Positions 4,322 to 11,419 of a DNA stretch of 11,419 nucleotides are shown here, in pieces. The notes under the pieces were generated by a model. The model did not search any database and was not told the origin of the DNA. It saw only the letters and a program-made list of their open reading frames with translations. The first letter of the stretch is position 1; each line of letters starts with the position of its first letter. The stretch is taken from positions 1-11,419 of the forward strand of contig CAKPJK010000038.1 of NCBI GenBank assembly GCA_934162615.1, read 5' to 3'. The translations under genes and the position numbers were made by a program. Source of the stretch: an uncultured Clostridia bacterium (lineage in GTDB: Bacteria; Bacillota; Clostridia; TANB77; CAG-508).

Positions 4322-6058
4322 TCATTTATCCATCACATATGGATCTTCTATACCAGCCTCTTTTTGTTTTTCATTTGATTTTTTTTCTATATATGTCTTA
4401 GTTGCTTTTGCACTATTCATTAAACTTTGTAGTTCTGTTTTTGAAATCTTTCCATTTCTAGTTGCATCTTTAGCATTTTCAACAATTGTCTCTAATTCTT
4501 CTACACTTTTTCCTGCTAATATATCATCTCTTAATTGTTCAAAATCACTTTTTTGTGTTTCTTCTTTTATTCTCTTTTTGAATACATTTGATGCTTTTAG
4601 ATTTTTTTCTTCACTATTTTTTTCTATTTCTTGTTCCTTACCTTTTCCTAATTTTTTTTGCCTTGCTCTAGCTATCATTCTTTTTATAGGATTTGGTTCA
4701 TATTCTACTCCATCAGTAAATTCTGCAATTCCATTTTCTCTATTTTCTTCTGCTACTTTTACCACTTGGTCTCTTACTGTTCTATTCCATGGCCAAAATG
4801 CACCTCTTGATAAATCTTTCATATTATATTCAATTGTAAAATCCAAATTATCTTTGGTAGCACCTCCTGATGCCAAATAAATTATTGATCTTTGTGCTTG
4901 TGCTTCTGTAAGCATATTCTTTTTTCTTAATTCAATAACACCTTCTATAATTGCAGGATCAACTTTTTCTGTTATTTCTTCTAATGTTTCTAATTTTCCT
5001 TTTGAATATATTTTTTTAAGTTTTGCTACTTTGTCTTCTTTATCTTTCTTGAATATTTTTCCTATTCTTCCTATTTCAAAAAAATTTTGATTTTTTGTAA
5101 CAAAAACATTTCTTGCTATAACTATTCCTGGTTTTTCAGTTTTGTCTTCCCTATTTTCTTCGTCCTGTTTTCCTTCATCCTGTCTTTCTTCATCCTGTCT
5201 TTCTTCGTCCTGTTTTCCTTCGTCCTGTTTTCCTTCGTCCTGTTTTCCTTCATCCTGTCTTTCTTCATCCTGTTTTCCTTCATCCTGTCTTTCTTCATCC
5301 TTTTTTTCTTCATCCTGTCTTTCTTCGTCTTGTTTTTCTTCGTCTTGTTGTTCTCCTTGTTCTTCTAACTCAGTTTGTTTTAATATATTTTCTTCTAATC
5401 CTTCTATATCTTTATCATCTTGTTTTCCAGCAGTACCTATAAATTCACCTTTTTCATTATATAAATCTGCCATTGTTCTTGGTTCTTCATTTTCTTCACT
5501 TTCATATTGTTCACCATTTTTTTCTTCTTCGCCTTTTTGTTGTTTTGATTCTTTTTCTCTTTTTTCTTTATCTTCTAATCTTTTCTCTATGCCATATTTT
5601 TTTATAGCTTCTTCAATTTTTTTATTTAATGTTTTTCTAAGTCTAAAGTTGTTAATCAAACTTTTTTGCACATTATCCAATTCTTTATTGATTTTTTCTA
5701 AATCAGTTCGTGCTTCTTCTTTTCCCGCTCCATCATCTCTAATTTCTTCTTCACACTCTTCTTTTCTTTCTAACAAATCATTTTGAGATTTAGTCAATTT
5801 TTCAATTTCGGATTGGACTTTTTTTCTCTCACTAAAAGTATCTTTTATTTCTTTTATTTCTTCTGAATTTTTTAATATTTCTTCATTTATTTTCTTTAAA
5901 TCGTTTTCAACTTCTTTTAGTTCTTGTTCGTTTGTTTTTTTGTCAACTCTGCTATTTATTTCTGTCCAAACCTCAGTCATTTCATTTTTTCTTTTTTGTA
6001 TCAAATCATTTTTTTCTTCAAAAACTTTATCAAACTCTTCTTCATATTTTTCATCCAT
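4322..6058 (-). CDS. Unknown coiled-coil protein (578 aa) with a pentapeptide repeat tract, ending at an in-frame TGA
   Basis: I do not recognise this family. Residues 1 to about 170 are predicted long coiled coil (heptad-like Leu/Ile with Lys/Glu). Residues 171-234 are low complexity, acidic, with MADLYNEKGEFIG at about 196-208. Residues 235-299 are thirteen pentapeptides of the type QDE[EG][KR]. The more globular region at about 305-470 includes IVIARNVFVTKNQNFFEIGRIG, an EAQAQRSIIYLASGG helix and GAFWPWNRTVRDQ; a charged helical tail follows. There is no signal peptide or membrane span, so it is probably cytoplasmic. The ATG has AAAGGAGG (6068-6075) at 9 bp spacing and a promoter just upstream. 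It ends at TGA, the only TGA stop in the window, after which the frame stays open for 125 codons; the intended product may be about 704 residues. It stands first in a unit with the 294-residue gene. Confidence 0.8.
   Translation of the reverse strand: MDEKYEEEFDKVFEEKNDLIQKRKNEMTEVWTEINSRVDKKTNEQELKEVENDLKKINEEILKNSEEIKEIKDTFSERKKVQSEIEKLTKSQNDLLERKEECEEEIRDDGAGKEEARTDLEKINKELDNVQKSLINNFRLRKTLNKKIEEAIKKYGIEKRLEDKEKREKESKQQKGEEEKNGEQYESEENEEPRTMADLYNEKGEFIGTAGKQDDKDIEGLEENILKQTELEEQGEQQDEEKQDEERQDEEKKDEERQDEGKQDEERQDEGKQDEGKQDEGKQDEERQDEERQDEGKQDEENREDKTEKPGIVIARNVFVTKNQNFFEIGRIGKIFKKDKEDKVAKLKKIYSKGKLETLEEITEKVDPAIIEGVIELRKKNMLTEAQAQRSIIYLASGGATKDNLDFTIEYNMKDLSRGAFWPWNRTVRDQVVKVAEENRENGIAEFTDGVEYEPNPIKRMIARARQKKLGKGKEQEIEKNSEEKNLKASNVFKKRIKEETQKSDFEQLRDDILAGKSVEELETIVENAKDATRNGKISKTELQSLMNSAKATKTYIEKKSNEKQKEAGIEDPYVMDK
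5161..5355 (-). repeat. Thirteen tandem 15-bp units encoding QDE[EG][KR] pentapeptides
   Basis: Thirteen consecutive 15-bp units lie inside the 578-codon gene (residues about 235-299). Two main variants alternate, one encoding the GK form and one the ER form, and three neighbouring units (5206-5250) are identical in sequence. The 15-bp length keeps the frame whatever the copy number, so slippage or recombination would change protein length without breaking the gene. The encoded tract is highly charged and probably an extended or helical spacer. The low-complexity tract also creates long antisense open frames. Confidence 0.95.
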
Positions 6059-6089
6059 TTTATTTTTCCTCCTTTGAAAGTTTCCTCAC

Positions 6090-6098
6090 ATTATATCA
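6090..6098 (-). promoter_or_regulatory. Extended -10 promoter of the unknown-gene unit
   Basis: On the minus strand TGATATAAT gives a perfect TATAAT (6095-6090) with the TGn extension (6098-6096). No good -35 lies 17 bp upstream (TTTTTG), which is usual for extended -10 promoters. The predicted start near 6083 leaves about 25 nt before the ATG, including AAAGGAGG. It stands just after the trmFO terminator, so the 578-codon gene starts a new transcript. Confidence 0.65.
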
Positions 6099-6123
6099 CA
6101 AAATAATTATAACAAAAAGAAAC

Positions 6124-6156
6124 AAAAAAAGCAATAATTTTATGTAAATTATTGCT
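6124..6156 (-). terminator. Strong intrinsic terminator after trmFO
   Basis: A perfect 11-bp stem, AGCAATAATTT (6156-6146) with AAATTATTGCT (6140-6130), around a 5-base loop, is followed on the minus strand by an uninterrupted T-run (complement of the A-run at 6124-6130). The plus strand also has a T-run after the stem (6158-6162), so it could work in both directions. It closes the SNF2 - 112 aa - trmFO operon. Confidence 0.9.
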
Positions 6157-6199
6157 ATTTTTAATAAAAATTTAATATATTTGTAACATTTTAGTAACA

Positions 6200-7624
6200 T
6201 TACTCCTTAAAGCATTCCAAACTTCTTTCAGCCAATTTCGCATACCTTTCCCTTTTATCCCTAATCTTTTTGCCACCTAATTCTGGCAAAATTCCAAAAT
6301 TAGCATTCATAGGTTGGAACTTATCATTTTCAGTTGAAATATATTTTGCCAATGCTCCAATTACTGTACATTCTGAAAACACAATCTTGTCTTCCAAAAC
6401 AGTATCAGCATTATTTATGTCTTCTATTTTATTTACATTACTATCAACGTTCTTTTCAAATAATTTAACAGCATTTAAGGCTGCAACCATTCCAGAAGAA
6501 ATAGATTCTACATATCCTTCTACCCCAGTTATTTGCCCTGCAAAGAAAATATTATGATTTGATTTTAAATTATATGTCTCGTCTAATAATTTAGTTGAAT
6601 TGATATATGTATTTCTGTGCATTACACCATATTTTACAAACTCTGCATTTTCAAGTCCAGGAATCATACTAAACACTTTTTTTTGCTCTCCAAATTTCAA
6701 ATTTGTTTGAAAACCAACCATATTATAGATATTTCCCTCAGAATTATCTTGACGCAATTGCACTACGGCATAAGGTCTTTTGGCATATCTTGGGTCATCA
6801 AATCCAACTGGTTTTAATGGTCCAAAACGTAAAGTGTCTATTCCTCTTTTTGCCATAATTTCTATTGGCATACATCCTTCAAAAATTTCTCTTTTTTCAA
6901 AATCATGTAAAGTAACAACTTCCGCTTCTGTTAGTTCTTTCCAAAACGCTTCATACTCTTCTTTATTCATAGGCAAATTGATATAACTTTTCTCTTGATT
7001 TTTTTGTTTTTCTTGCCATTCTTCTATGGTTTCATCTTTTTTCTTTTCTTGTTCATATCTATTTCCATAAAAAGCAATATCAAAATTAATACTATCTTTT
7101 GATATGATAGGTGCAGCCGCATCATAAAAATATAATTTATCTTCACCTGTCAATTTAGAAATCTGTTTTGCCATTTTCTCTGAAGTCAATGGTCCTGTAG
7201 CAATTATAACTATTCCATCATCTGCATTTATTTCACTTTTTGAATCCACACTTTCTACCTCTTTGTGGATAATTTCTATTAATGGATTTGCTTCAATTTC
7301 CTCTGTTACTCTTTTGGCAAACAACTCCCTGTCAACTGCTAAAGCCTGGCCTGCAGGTACTTGAGTTTCGTCAGCAATTCTAATTAATAAAGAATCTAAT
7401 CTCCTCAATTCTTCTTTTAATAAGCCACAAGCATTTGTTAACAAATTTGATTTAAACGAATTACTACATACTATCTCTGCCAAATTTTGATTTGAATGTG
7501 CTTCAGAGTATTTTATTGGCTTCATTTCATATAATTTTACTTTTATTCCTGCTTTTGCAATTTGATATGCAGCCTCACTCCCTGCAAGGCCTCCACCTAT
7601 AATTGTAATACTATCTTTCTTCAT
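6200..7624 (-). CDS. trmFO: Folate-dependent tRNA (uracil-54-C5)-methyltransferase TrmFO
   Basis: TrmFO is an FAD enzyme that uses 5,10-methylenetetrahydrofolate and NAD(P)H to make ribothymidine at position 54 in the T-loop of tRNAs. The 474-residue product has the FAD-binding IIGGGLAGSEAA (8-19), the NLAEIVCSNSFKS segment with C53, VPAGQALAVDRE (89-100), EGCMPIEIMAKRG with C251, and the C-terminal GVEGYVESISSG motif. C53 and C251 correspond to the two catalytic cysteines of the Bacillus subtilis enzyme. I chose the second of two adjacent ATGs because AAAGGG lies 6 bp upstream, the Rossmann strand begins immediately, and the cysteine then falls at position 53 as in B. subtilis. An upstream frame-open ATG at 7678 would add an implausible 18-residue basic leader inside the preceding gene. 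It overlaps that gene by 14 bp, suggesting translational coupling. A charged insert at about 190-212 makes it longer than the roughly 435-residue norm. Confidence 0.97.
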   Translation of the reverse strand: MKKDSITIIGGGLAGSEAAYQIAKAGIKVKLYEMKPIKYSEAHSNQNLAEIVCSNSFKSNLLTNACGLLKEELRRLDSLLIRIADETQVPAGQALAVDRELFAKRVTEEIEANPLIEIIHKEVESVDSKSEINADDGIVIIATGPLTSEKMAKQISKLTGEDKLYFYDAAAPIISKDSINFDIAFYGNRYEQEKKKDETIEEWQEKQKNQEKSYINLPMNKEEYEAFWKELTEAEVVTLHDFEKREIFEGCMPIEIMAKRGIDTLRFGPLKPVGFDDPRYAKRPYAVVQLRQDNSEGNIYNMVGFQTNLKFGEQKKVFSMIPGLENAEFVKYGVMHRNTYINSTKLLDETYNLKSNHNIFFAGQITGVEGYVESISSGMVAALNAVKLFEKNVDSNVNKIEDINNADTVLEDKIVFSECTVIGALAKYISTENDKFQPMNANFGILPELGGKKIRDKRERYAKLAERSLECFKE

Positions 7625-7949
7625 CATCGTCCCTTTCTTGCTCCTCTTTTTCCAACTCATTCCATGACTCTGATTCATGTGATTCCATATGTTCTTCTTT
7701 TTTAATTTTAAATCTCAACTCTGCTAATTGTTTCTTTTTTAGAATCATATCTTTTTTATCATATTCTAATCCTGATTTTTCTAGTTTTTCATATAACTCA
7801 ACAATACGTGTCAAGTTTTTTTCCATGTCAGTAACTCTATATATATTTGAATAATCAACCAAATCTAATAATGGATCTAACTCATCCCTTATTGTTTCTT
7901 CATATGTTTCTTCTTGTTTATTTTCAAATTTTTGCATCCAATTTTCCAT
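7611..7949 (-). CDS. Unknown acidic helical protein (112 aa) between the SNF2 helicase and trmFO
   Basis: I do not recognise this protein. It is highly charged, with a segment DELDPLLDLVDYSNIYRV (about 22-39), a predicted helical middle, and a very acidic C-terminus ending DDDEER. It has no cysteine and no membrane segment or signal peptide. The ATG has GGAGG (7956-7960) 6 bp upstream, lying in the 12-bp gap after the helicase stop; the TAG lies inside the start of trmFO. The good ribosome binding site and tight packing between two certain genes argue that it is real and cotranscribed. Its role cannot be read from the sequence; position alone makes partnership with either neighbour possible. 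Confidence 0.8.
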   Translation of the reverse strand: MENWMQKFENKQEETYEETIRDELDPLLDLVDYSNIYRVTDMEKNLTRIVELYEKLEKSGLEYDKKDMILKKKQLAELRFKIKKEEHMESHESESWNELEKEEQERDDDEER

Positions 7950-7961
7950 ATATTTCCTCCA

Positions 7962-10900
7962 TTAACTAAACAAATTCATAATATCATCTTTTGATAATTT
8001 ATTAATAAATGTGGTCTGCGTATTAAGCATATTATCAGTAAGTTCAGCCTTACGTTGTTGAAGTTCATAAATTTTCTCCTCAATTGAATCTTTTGTTATC
8101 AACTTGTACACTTGAACATTATTTTTCTGCCCAATTCTATATGCTCTATCAGTTGCCTGATTTTCTGCTGATAAATTCCACCATGGATCATAATGTATAA
8201 CCATATCTGCGCCAATTAAGTTAAGCCCTGTTCCACCTGCTTTTAATGATATTAAAAATACACTTATATCTTTATTCTGATTAAACTCGTCAACCAATTC
8301 TATTCTTTCGTCAACTTTTGTACTTCCTGTTAATTTAAAATATTTGATGTCTCTTTTATTAAGTTCTTTTTCTAATATTTCAAACATTGAAGTATATGTT
8401 GAAAATAGCAAAATCTTGTGTCCTGCAGTTATACCATCTTCAACAATTTCCATACATTGGTCTAATTTACTACTTCCGCCTGTATAATCTTCTATAAATA
8501 GACCTGGATGACAACATATCTGTCTTAATCTTGTAAGTGCTGCAAGTATTTTTATTTGGCTTCTTTCATATCCATTTGCACTAATTTCATCTTGCAATTC
8601 TTGTTTTGCTCGAACCAAATATGATAAATAAATATTTCTTTGTTCTTCTTCCATTTCATTATTTAAAACTGTAATTGTTTTTTCTGGTAACTCTGTTAAA
8701 ACTTCTTTTTTAGTTCTTCTTAATACAAATGGTTCTATCAACATTTTTAATTTATTCATTGCATCATGGTCTTCATCTCTTACAATTGGCATTTCATATG
8801 TTGATTTAAATTCTTTGTAACTAAATAGATATCCCGGCATTATTAAATCAAATATTGACCACAATTCAGCCAATGAATTTTCTATTGGTGTTCCTGTTAA
8901 TGCAAATCTTGTTTCTGCATTTAACATTTTTATTGCCTTTGCATTTTTGGTTGTATTATTTTTCAAATACTGTGCTTCATCTGCGATTATGTATTTAAAG
9001 CAATATTTTTTATCTTTGTACACATCAATATCTCTTTTTAGCAAATCATATGATGTTATGATTACATCATATTTTTCCAACTGATTGATTTCTGTTTTTC
9101 TCTCTGATGCAGTTCCTCTAATTACTTTTATTTTTAAATCTGGTGCAAATTTTTCTATTTCATTTTTCCAGTTTAATGATAATGAACTTGGAGATACTAC
9201 TATACTTGTTTTTGCATCTTCTGTATTTTGCTTATAGTCTAACAAAATTGATATAATTTGAATTGTTTTTCCAAGTCCCATATCATCTGCAAGTATTCCT
9301 CCAAATTTATATCTATCAAGTGTCTTTAACCATTTAAAACCTGTTTTTTGATACGGTCTTAATATTGGTTCAACTTCTTCTGGTATTTTTTCGTCTTCAT
9401 CCAATAAGTTTTTATCTAGCCCATTTATGATATTCTTATATTCTTTATTTTTTACTATTTCTGTGCCTTTTATTTCTTTTAAAAGCTGATTTAAATACAA
9501 TGTTCTATTTACTGGCAGTCTAATTGTTCCACTCTCTAATTCTTTATAATCAACATCTGTTCCTGAAATTAATTTATCAATAAAATCAATTTCATTACTT
9601 TCTTGCAAATCAAGAAAACTTCCATCTTTTAATCTATAATACTTTTTCTTTAATTTATATTTTTGCAAAATATCTTCTAATTGGTTCAAATCTATATTTA
9701 ACTTGTCCATATCAATTTCTAGAAGATTATTTTCAACTCTCACACCAACTGTTCCTATTTTAGGTTTTGTAACCTCTTTTGATTTGAAATTTTCTGTTGC
9801 TAATACTTCGAATTTTTTCATATAATAATTGATATCATTTGTTAAAAATTCATAAATTTTATCCTCATCTGGTAATATAAATTTAAGATTTTGAACATCA
9901 AACATAAAACCTGTTTTTCTGAAAATATTCATTGCTTTTGTTTCTTCAATAAGATTTCTTGAATATTTAAATTCTTTTTCCTCTTGTGAATTCAATGGAT
10001 TAAATTCATTATCTCCATAGCATAATCTTACATCTGCTACAAGATAATTATTTTTGTCATAGTCTAAAAATACTTTTACTCCTAATTTTTCAGGTTCAAA
10101 TTCCTTTATCTCTTCCAATAATTCAGGTTCTATTTTTATAGCATTTTTTACCTTTGAAAGTACTACAGAAAATAGTTCTCCTAACTCGTCTTTTCCAAGT
10201 GATATTTGTGTTAAAAAATTTTCTCTAAATATTTTTAATAATTTTAAAGTTGTTTTTTCAAATTCCTTGTTGCATCTATATAGATTTTCATCTGTTAAAA
10301 CATATTTATATTTTTTTCCGTTTAAAATTACAATTTTGAAAACATCAAAATCTGCTATAATTCTATATTCGTCATTGTCTATCTTTTCTAGTCTAAATGT
10401 TAAATCTGGATTTTGGTCTACAAATTTTATATTTTGCTTTTCATATTCTCTTGTAATTAAAACTGTTTTATTTTCTAATGTATCAAACAATTCATCAATT
10501 GCTGTATTCCCAATTATAATTGAACTTTCATTTAAAGCTTTTCCATAATATCTATAATTTGAATTTGCTGAAGAATTTGTGTATGCAATTACTTCTGCAT
10601 ATTTCATTATAAAATCCAGCATTTTCTGGCTATTTTCTTCAAACACTTCTTGTGTATGTACAAATTCTAATTTATCCCCATATTTATAGAATTCTTTGTT
10701 CATCATTCTCATATAAAATTCTGCTAAATTTTTGATTTTGTACATTCTTTTATTTCCGATTTTAAATTCTATTTTCATTTCTCTAGTAAACTTGTCATAT
10801 ATTATTTGAGGTTCTATTTTTATAGTCCCTTTATTTTTTAATTCGACATCTATGTCTGAATCTATTTCATCTAATTCTTCGTTGTATAATGTTTTTACAA

Positions 10901-11294
10901 TTTGATGGAAACTGTTGTATTTATTTATGTTTTTGCTGTTTTTCCTTGTGATACTATCTTGGTTTTTAATTATATCTGGATTTTTTATATCTTGAAATCC
11001 ATTTTGGTTGAACTCTAAAACTGATGCTAGACTGTGTTTGCAGACTCCATATGTGTTATAGTAATCTTGGCAGTCACAACTTATTTCTTCAACTTCTCCA
11101 TTTTTTACTTCAACATATGTGTCATATTGTTCTGTTCCAAATACTTTTGCATGTATTTCAAAATTGTTTTCGTTTTCGTATTCTACTTTTGTTATTGATA
11201 CATTCCCTAACATTTGGTATTTTCTTGCTTTTTGTGTTCTTGCATTCCCAGCATCCATACATAATTGTTCTATTACATTTTCGTTTACTAGCAT
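7962..11294 (-). CDS. SNF2-family helicase/ATPase with an N-terminal SWIM zinc finger
   Basis: This 1110-residue protein is a bacterial SNF2/Rad54-type DNA-dependent ATPase, expected to translocate on double-stranded DNA and remodel protein-DNA complexes; its target is unknown. The N-terminus has a SWIM zinc-binding motif, CxC...CxH (C73, C75, C85, H87). Residues about 100-630 fit the poorly conserved bacterial SNF2-associated region. The ATPase core starts at about 640: LRPYQKTGFKW, Walker A DDMGLGKT (about 669-676), the DEAQ box (about 772-775), ALTGTPIENS, LRRTKKEV, then the C-terminal RecA lobe (from about 955) with SLKAGGTGLNLIGAD, DPWWN and the arginine-finger helix QATDRAYRIGQ (about 1046-1056). 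All core motifs look intact. The ATG follows an in-frame TAA directly; the best ribosome site, AAGGG, is 13 bp away, so translation may be weak. First gene of an operon with the 112-residue protein and trmFO. Confidence 0.95.
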   Translation of the reverse strand: MLVNENVIEQLCMDAGNARTQKARKYQMLGNVSITKVEYENENNFEIHAKVFGTEQYDTYVEVKNGEVEEISCDCQDYYNTYGVCKHSLASVLEFNQNGFQDIKNPDIIKNQDSITRKNSKNINKYNSFHQIVKTLYNEELDEIDSDIDVELKNKGTIKIEPQIIYDKFTREMKIEFKIGNKRMYKIKNLAEFYMRMMNKEFYKYGDKLEFVHTQEVFEENSQKMLDFIMKYAEVIAYTNSSANSNYRYYGKALNESSIIIGNTAIDELFDTLENKTVLITREYEKQNIKFVDQNPDLTFRLEKIDNDEYRIIADFDVFKIVILNGKKYKYVLTDENLYRCNKEFEKTTLKLLKIFRENFLTQISLGKDELGELFSVVLSKVKNAIKIEPELLEEIKEFEPEKLGVKVFLDYDKNNYLVADVRLCYGDNEFNPLNSQEEKEFKYSRNLIEETKAMNIFRKTGFMFDVQNLKFILPDEDKIYEFLTNDINYYMKKFEVLATENFKSKEVTKPKIGTVGVRVENNLLEIDMDKLNIDLNQLEDILQKYKLKKKYYRLKDGSFLDLQESNEIDFIDKLISGTDVDYKELESGTIRLPVNRTLYLNQLLKEIKGTEIVKNKEYKNIINGLDKNLLDEDEKIPEEVEPILRPYQKTGFKWLKTLDRYKFGGILADDMGLGKTIQIISILLDYKQNTEDAKTSIVVSPSSLSLNWKNEIEKFAPDLKIKVIRGTASERKTEINQLEKYDVIITSYDLLKRDIDVYKDKKYCFKYIIADEAQYLKNNTTKNAKAIKMLNAETRFALTGTPIENSLAELWSIFDLIMPGYLFSYKEFKSTYEMPIVRDEDHDAMNKLKMLIEPFVLRRTKKEVLTELPEKTITVLNNEMEEEQRNIYLSYLVRAKQELQDEISANGYERSQIKILAALTRLRQICCHPGLFIEDYTGGSSKLDQCMEIVEDGITAGHKILLFSTYTSMFEILEKELNKRDIKYFKLTGSTKVDERIELVDEFNQNKDISVFLISLKAGGTGLNLIGADMVIHYDPWWNLSAENQATDRAYRIGQKNNVQVYKLITKDSIEEKIYELQQRKAELTDNMLNTQTTFINKLSKDDIMNLFS

Positions 11295-11320
11295 TTAAAA
11301 TTTCATTCCCTTCCCATTGT

Positions 11321-11378
11321 AAAAAACCAGAATTAAGATTTTGTACGCAGTACAAACTGCTACAAAATCTAATTTCTG
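11321..11378 (-). terminator. Long hairpin plus T-tract just upstream of the SNF2 gene
   Basis: On the minus strand 18 bases (11378-11361) pair with 11345-11328 except at two internal positions, and GCAGT-TTGT-ACTGC forms a perfect inner stem (11360-11347). The sequence continues GGTTTTTT, a good T-tract. It is a typical intrinsic terminator shape, probably for a gene outside the window. Only 26 bp separate the T-tract from the SNF2 ATG, too few for a downstream promoter with a leader. The hairpin is therefore likely inside the SNF2 transcript, and may act as an attenuator or read-through terminator. Confidence 0.7.
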
Positions 11379-11400
11379 CCATATTTATCTTCTACAGAAA

Positions 11401-11419
11401 GTTATCATACTATGATAAC
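11401..11419. promoter_or_regulatory. Perfect 9+1+9 palindrome at the window edge
   Basis: GTTATCATA-C-TATGATAAC is a perfect inverted repeat with a single central base. It may extend past the window. It resembles a dimeric repressor operator in shape; it could also be a short hairpin at the end of an upstream gene. It lies 107 bp before the SNF2 start. Confidence 0.45.

Noticed and set aside
4322..4324. TGA recoded as tryptophan or glycine genome-wide
   Set aside because: The tryptophan codons I checked in the sure genes are TGG, and no other in-frame TGA appears in them. A code change would leave many such codons.
4280..4324. TGA read as selenocysteine
   Set aside because: I see no convincing bacterial SECIS hairpin in the 40 bases downstream, and the Lys/Glu-rich coiled-coil context does not resemble a redox selenoprotein.
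5161..5355. CRISPR-like array
   Set aside because: The units are contiguous 15-mers without spacers and encode an in-frame pentapeptide repeat.
5087..5786. Long open frames on the plus strand, and a second minus frame, across the pentapeptide tract
   Set aside because: They are by-products of the 15-bp tandem repeat, which has no stops in several frames. Their products are pure Ser/Cys/Phe or Lys/Arg/Met low-complexity sequence with no ribosome binding site.
6200..7678. trmFO starting at the upstream ATG at 7678
   Set aside because: It would add 18 residues with no family match inside the 112-codon gene. The start at 7624 has a spaced AAAGGG and puts the catalytic cysteine at position 53, as in B. 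subtilis.
11158..11382. 74-codon minus-strand frame overlapping the SNF2 start
   Set aside because: It has no ribosome binding site, runs through the hairpin stem, and overlaps the N-terminus of the certain SNF2 gene in another frame.

Overview
The window is strongly A+T-rich. Every gene I can support lies on the minus strand, so in transcription order it reads from high to low coordinates. It looks like a chromosomal segment of a low-GC Bacillota, probably Clostridia-like. The reasons are the S12 protein with the Gram-positive-type insertion near its N-terminus, a folate-dependent TrmFO, AGGAGG-type ribosome binding sites, nearly exclusive use of TAA/TAG stops, and the EF-G sequence. I cannot name a species.

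Region A (11419 to 6200) holds a long hairpin followed by a T-tract, then three tightly packed genes. They are a 1110-residue SWIM-zinc-finger SNF2 helicase, a 112-residue acidic protein of unknown function, and trmFO, which makes ribothymidine at tRNA position 54. Spacing is 12 bp and then a 14-bp overlap, so this is very likely one operon. It ends at a strong intrinsic terminator (6124-6156).

Region B (6098 to 2930) is a self-contained unit of genes I do not recognise. It has its own extended -10 promoter, a 578-codon coiled-coil gene with a pentapeptide repeat tract, an in-frame TGA followed by 125 further open codons without a usable start, a hairpin, a 294-codon coiled-coil gene, and a terminator. 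A W-K-N-[GN]-N motif occurs twice in the post-TGA segment and once near the end of the 294-residue protein. This links the two genes and makes the unit the best candidate here for an undescribed system.

Region C (2927 to 1) is the str operon, rpsL - rpsG - fusA (fusA cut by the window edge). It has a near-consensus promoter directly abutting the Region B terminator, so rpsL is not preceded by rpoBC here. Both ribosomal protein genes start with GTG. A structured 5' leader precedes rpsL. A 355-bp gap between rpsL and rpsG holds a very long hairpin, whose wobble pairs fit a plus-strand RNA, and a second promoter-like element followed by hairpins just upstream of rpsG.

The three units look functionally independent: tRNA modification plus a remodelling helicase, an unknown cytoplasmic coiled-coil pair, and core translation genes. 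Plus-strand open frames are antisense shadows. I saw no tRNA, rRNA, CRISPR array or transposase gene.
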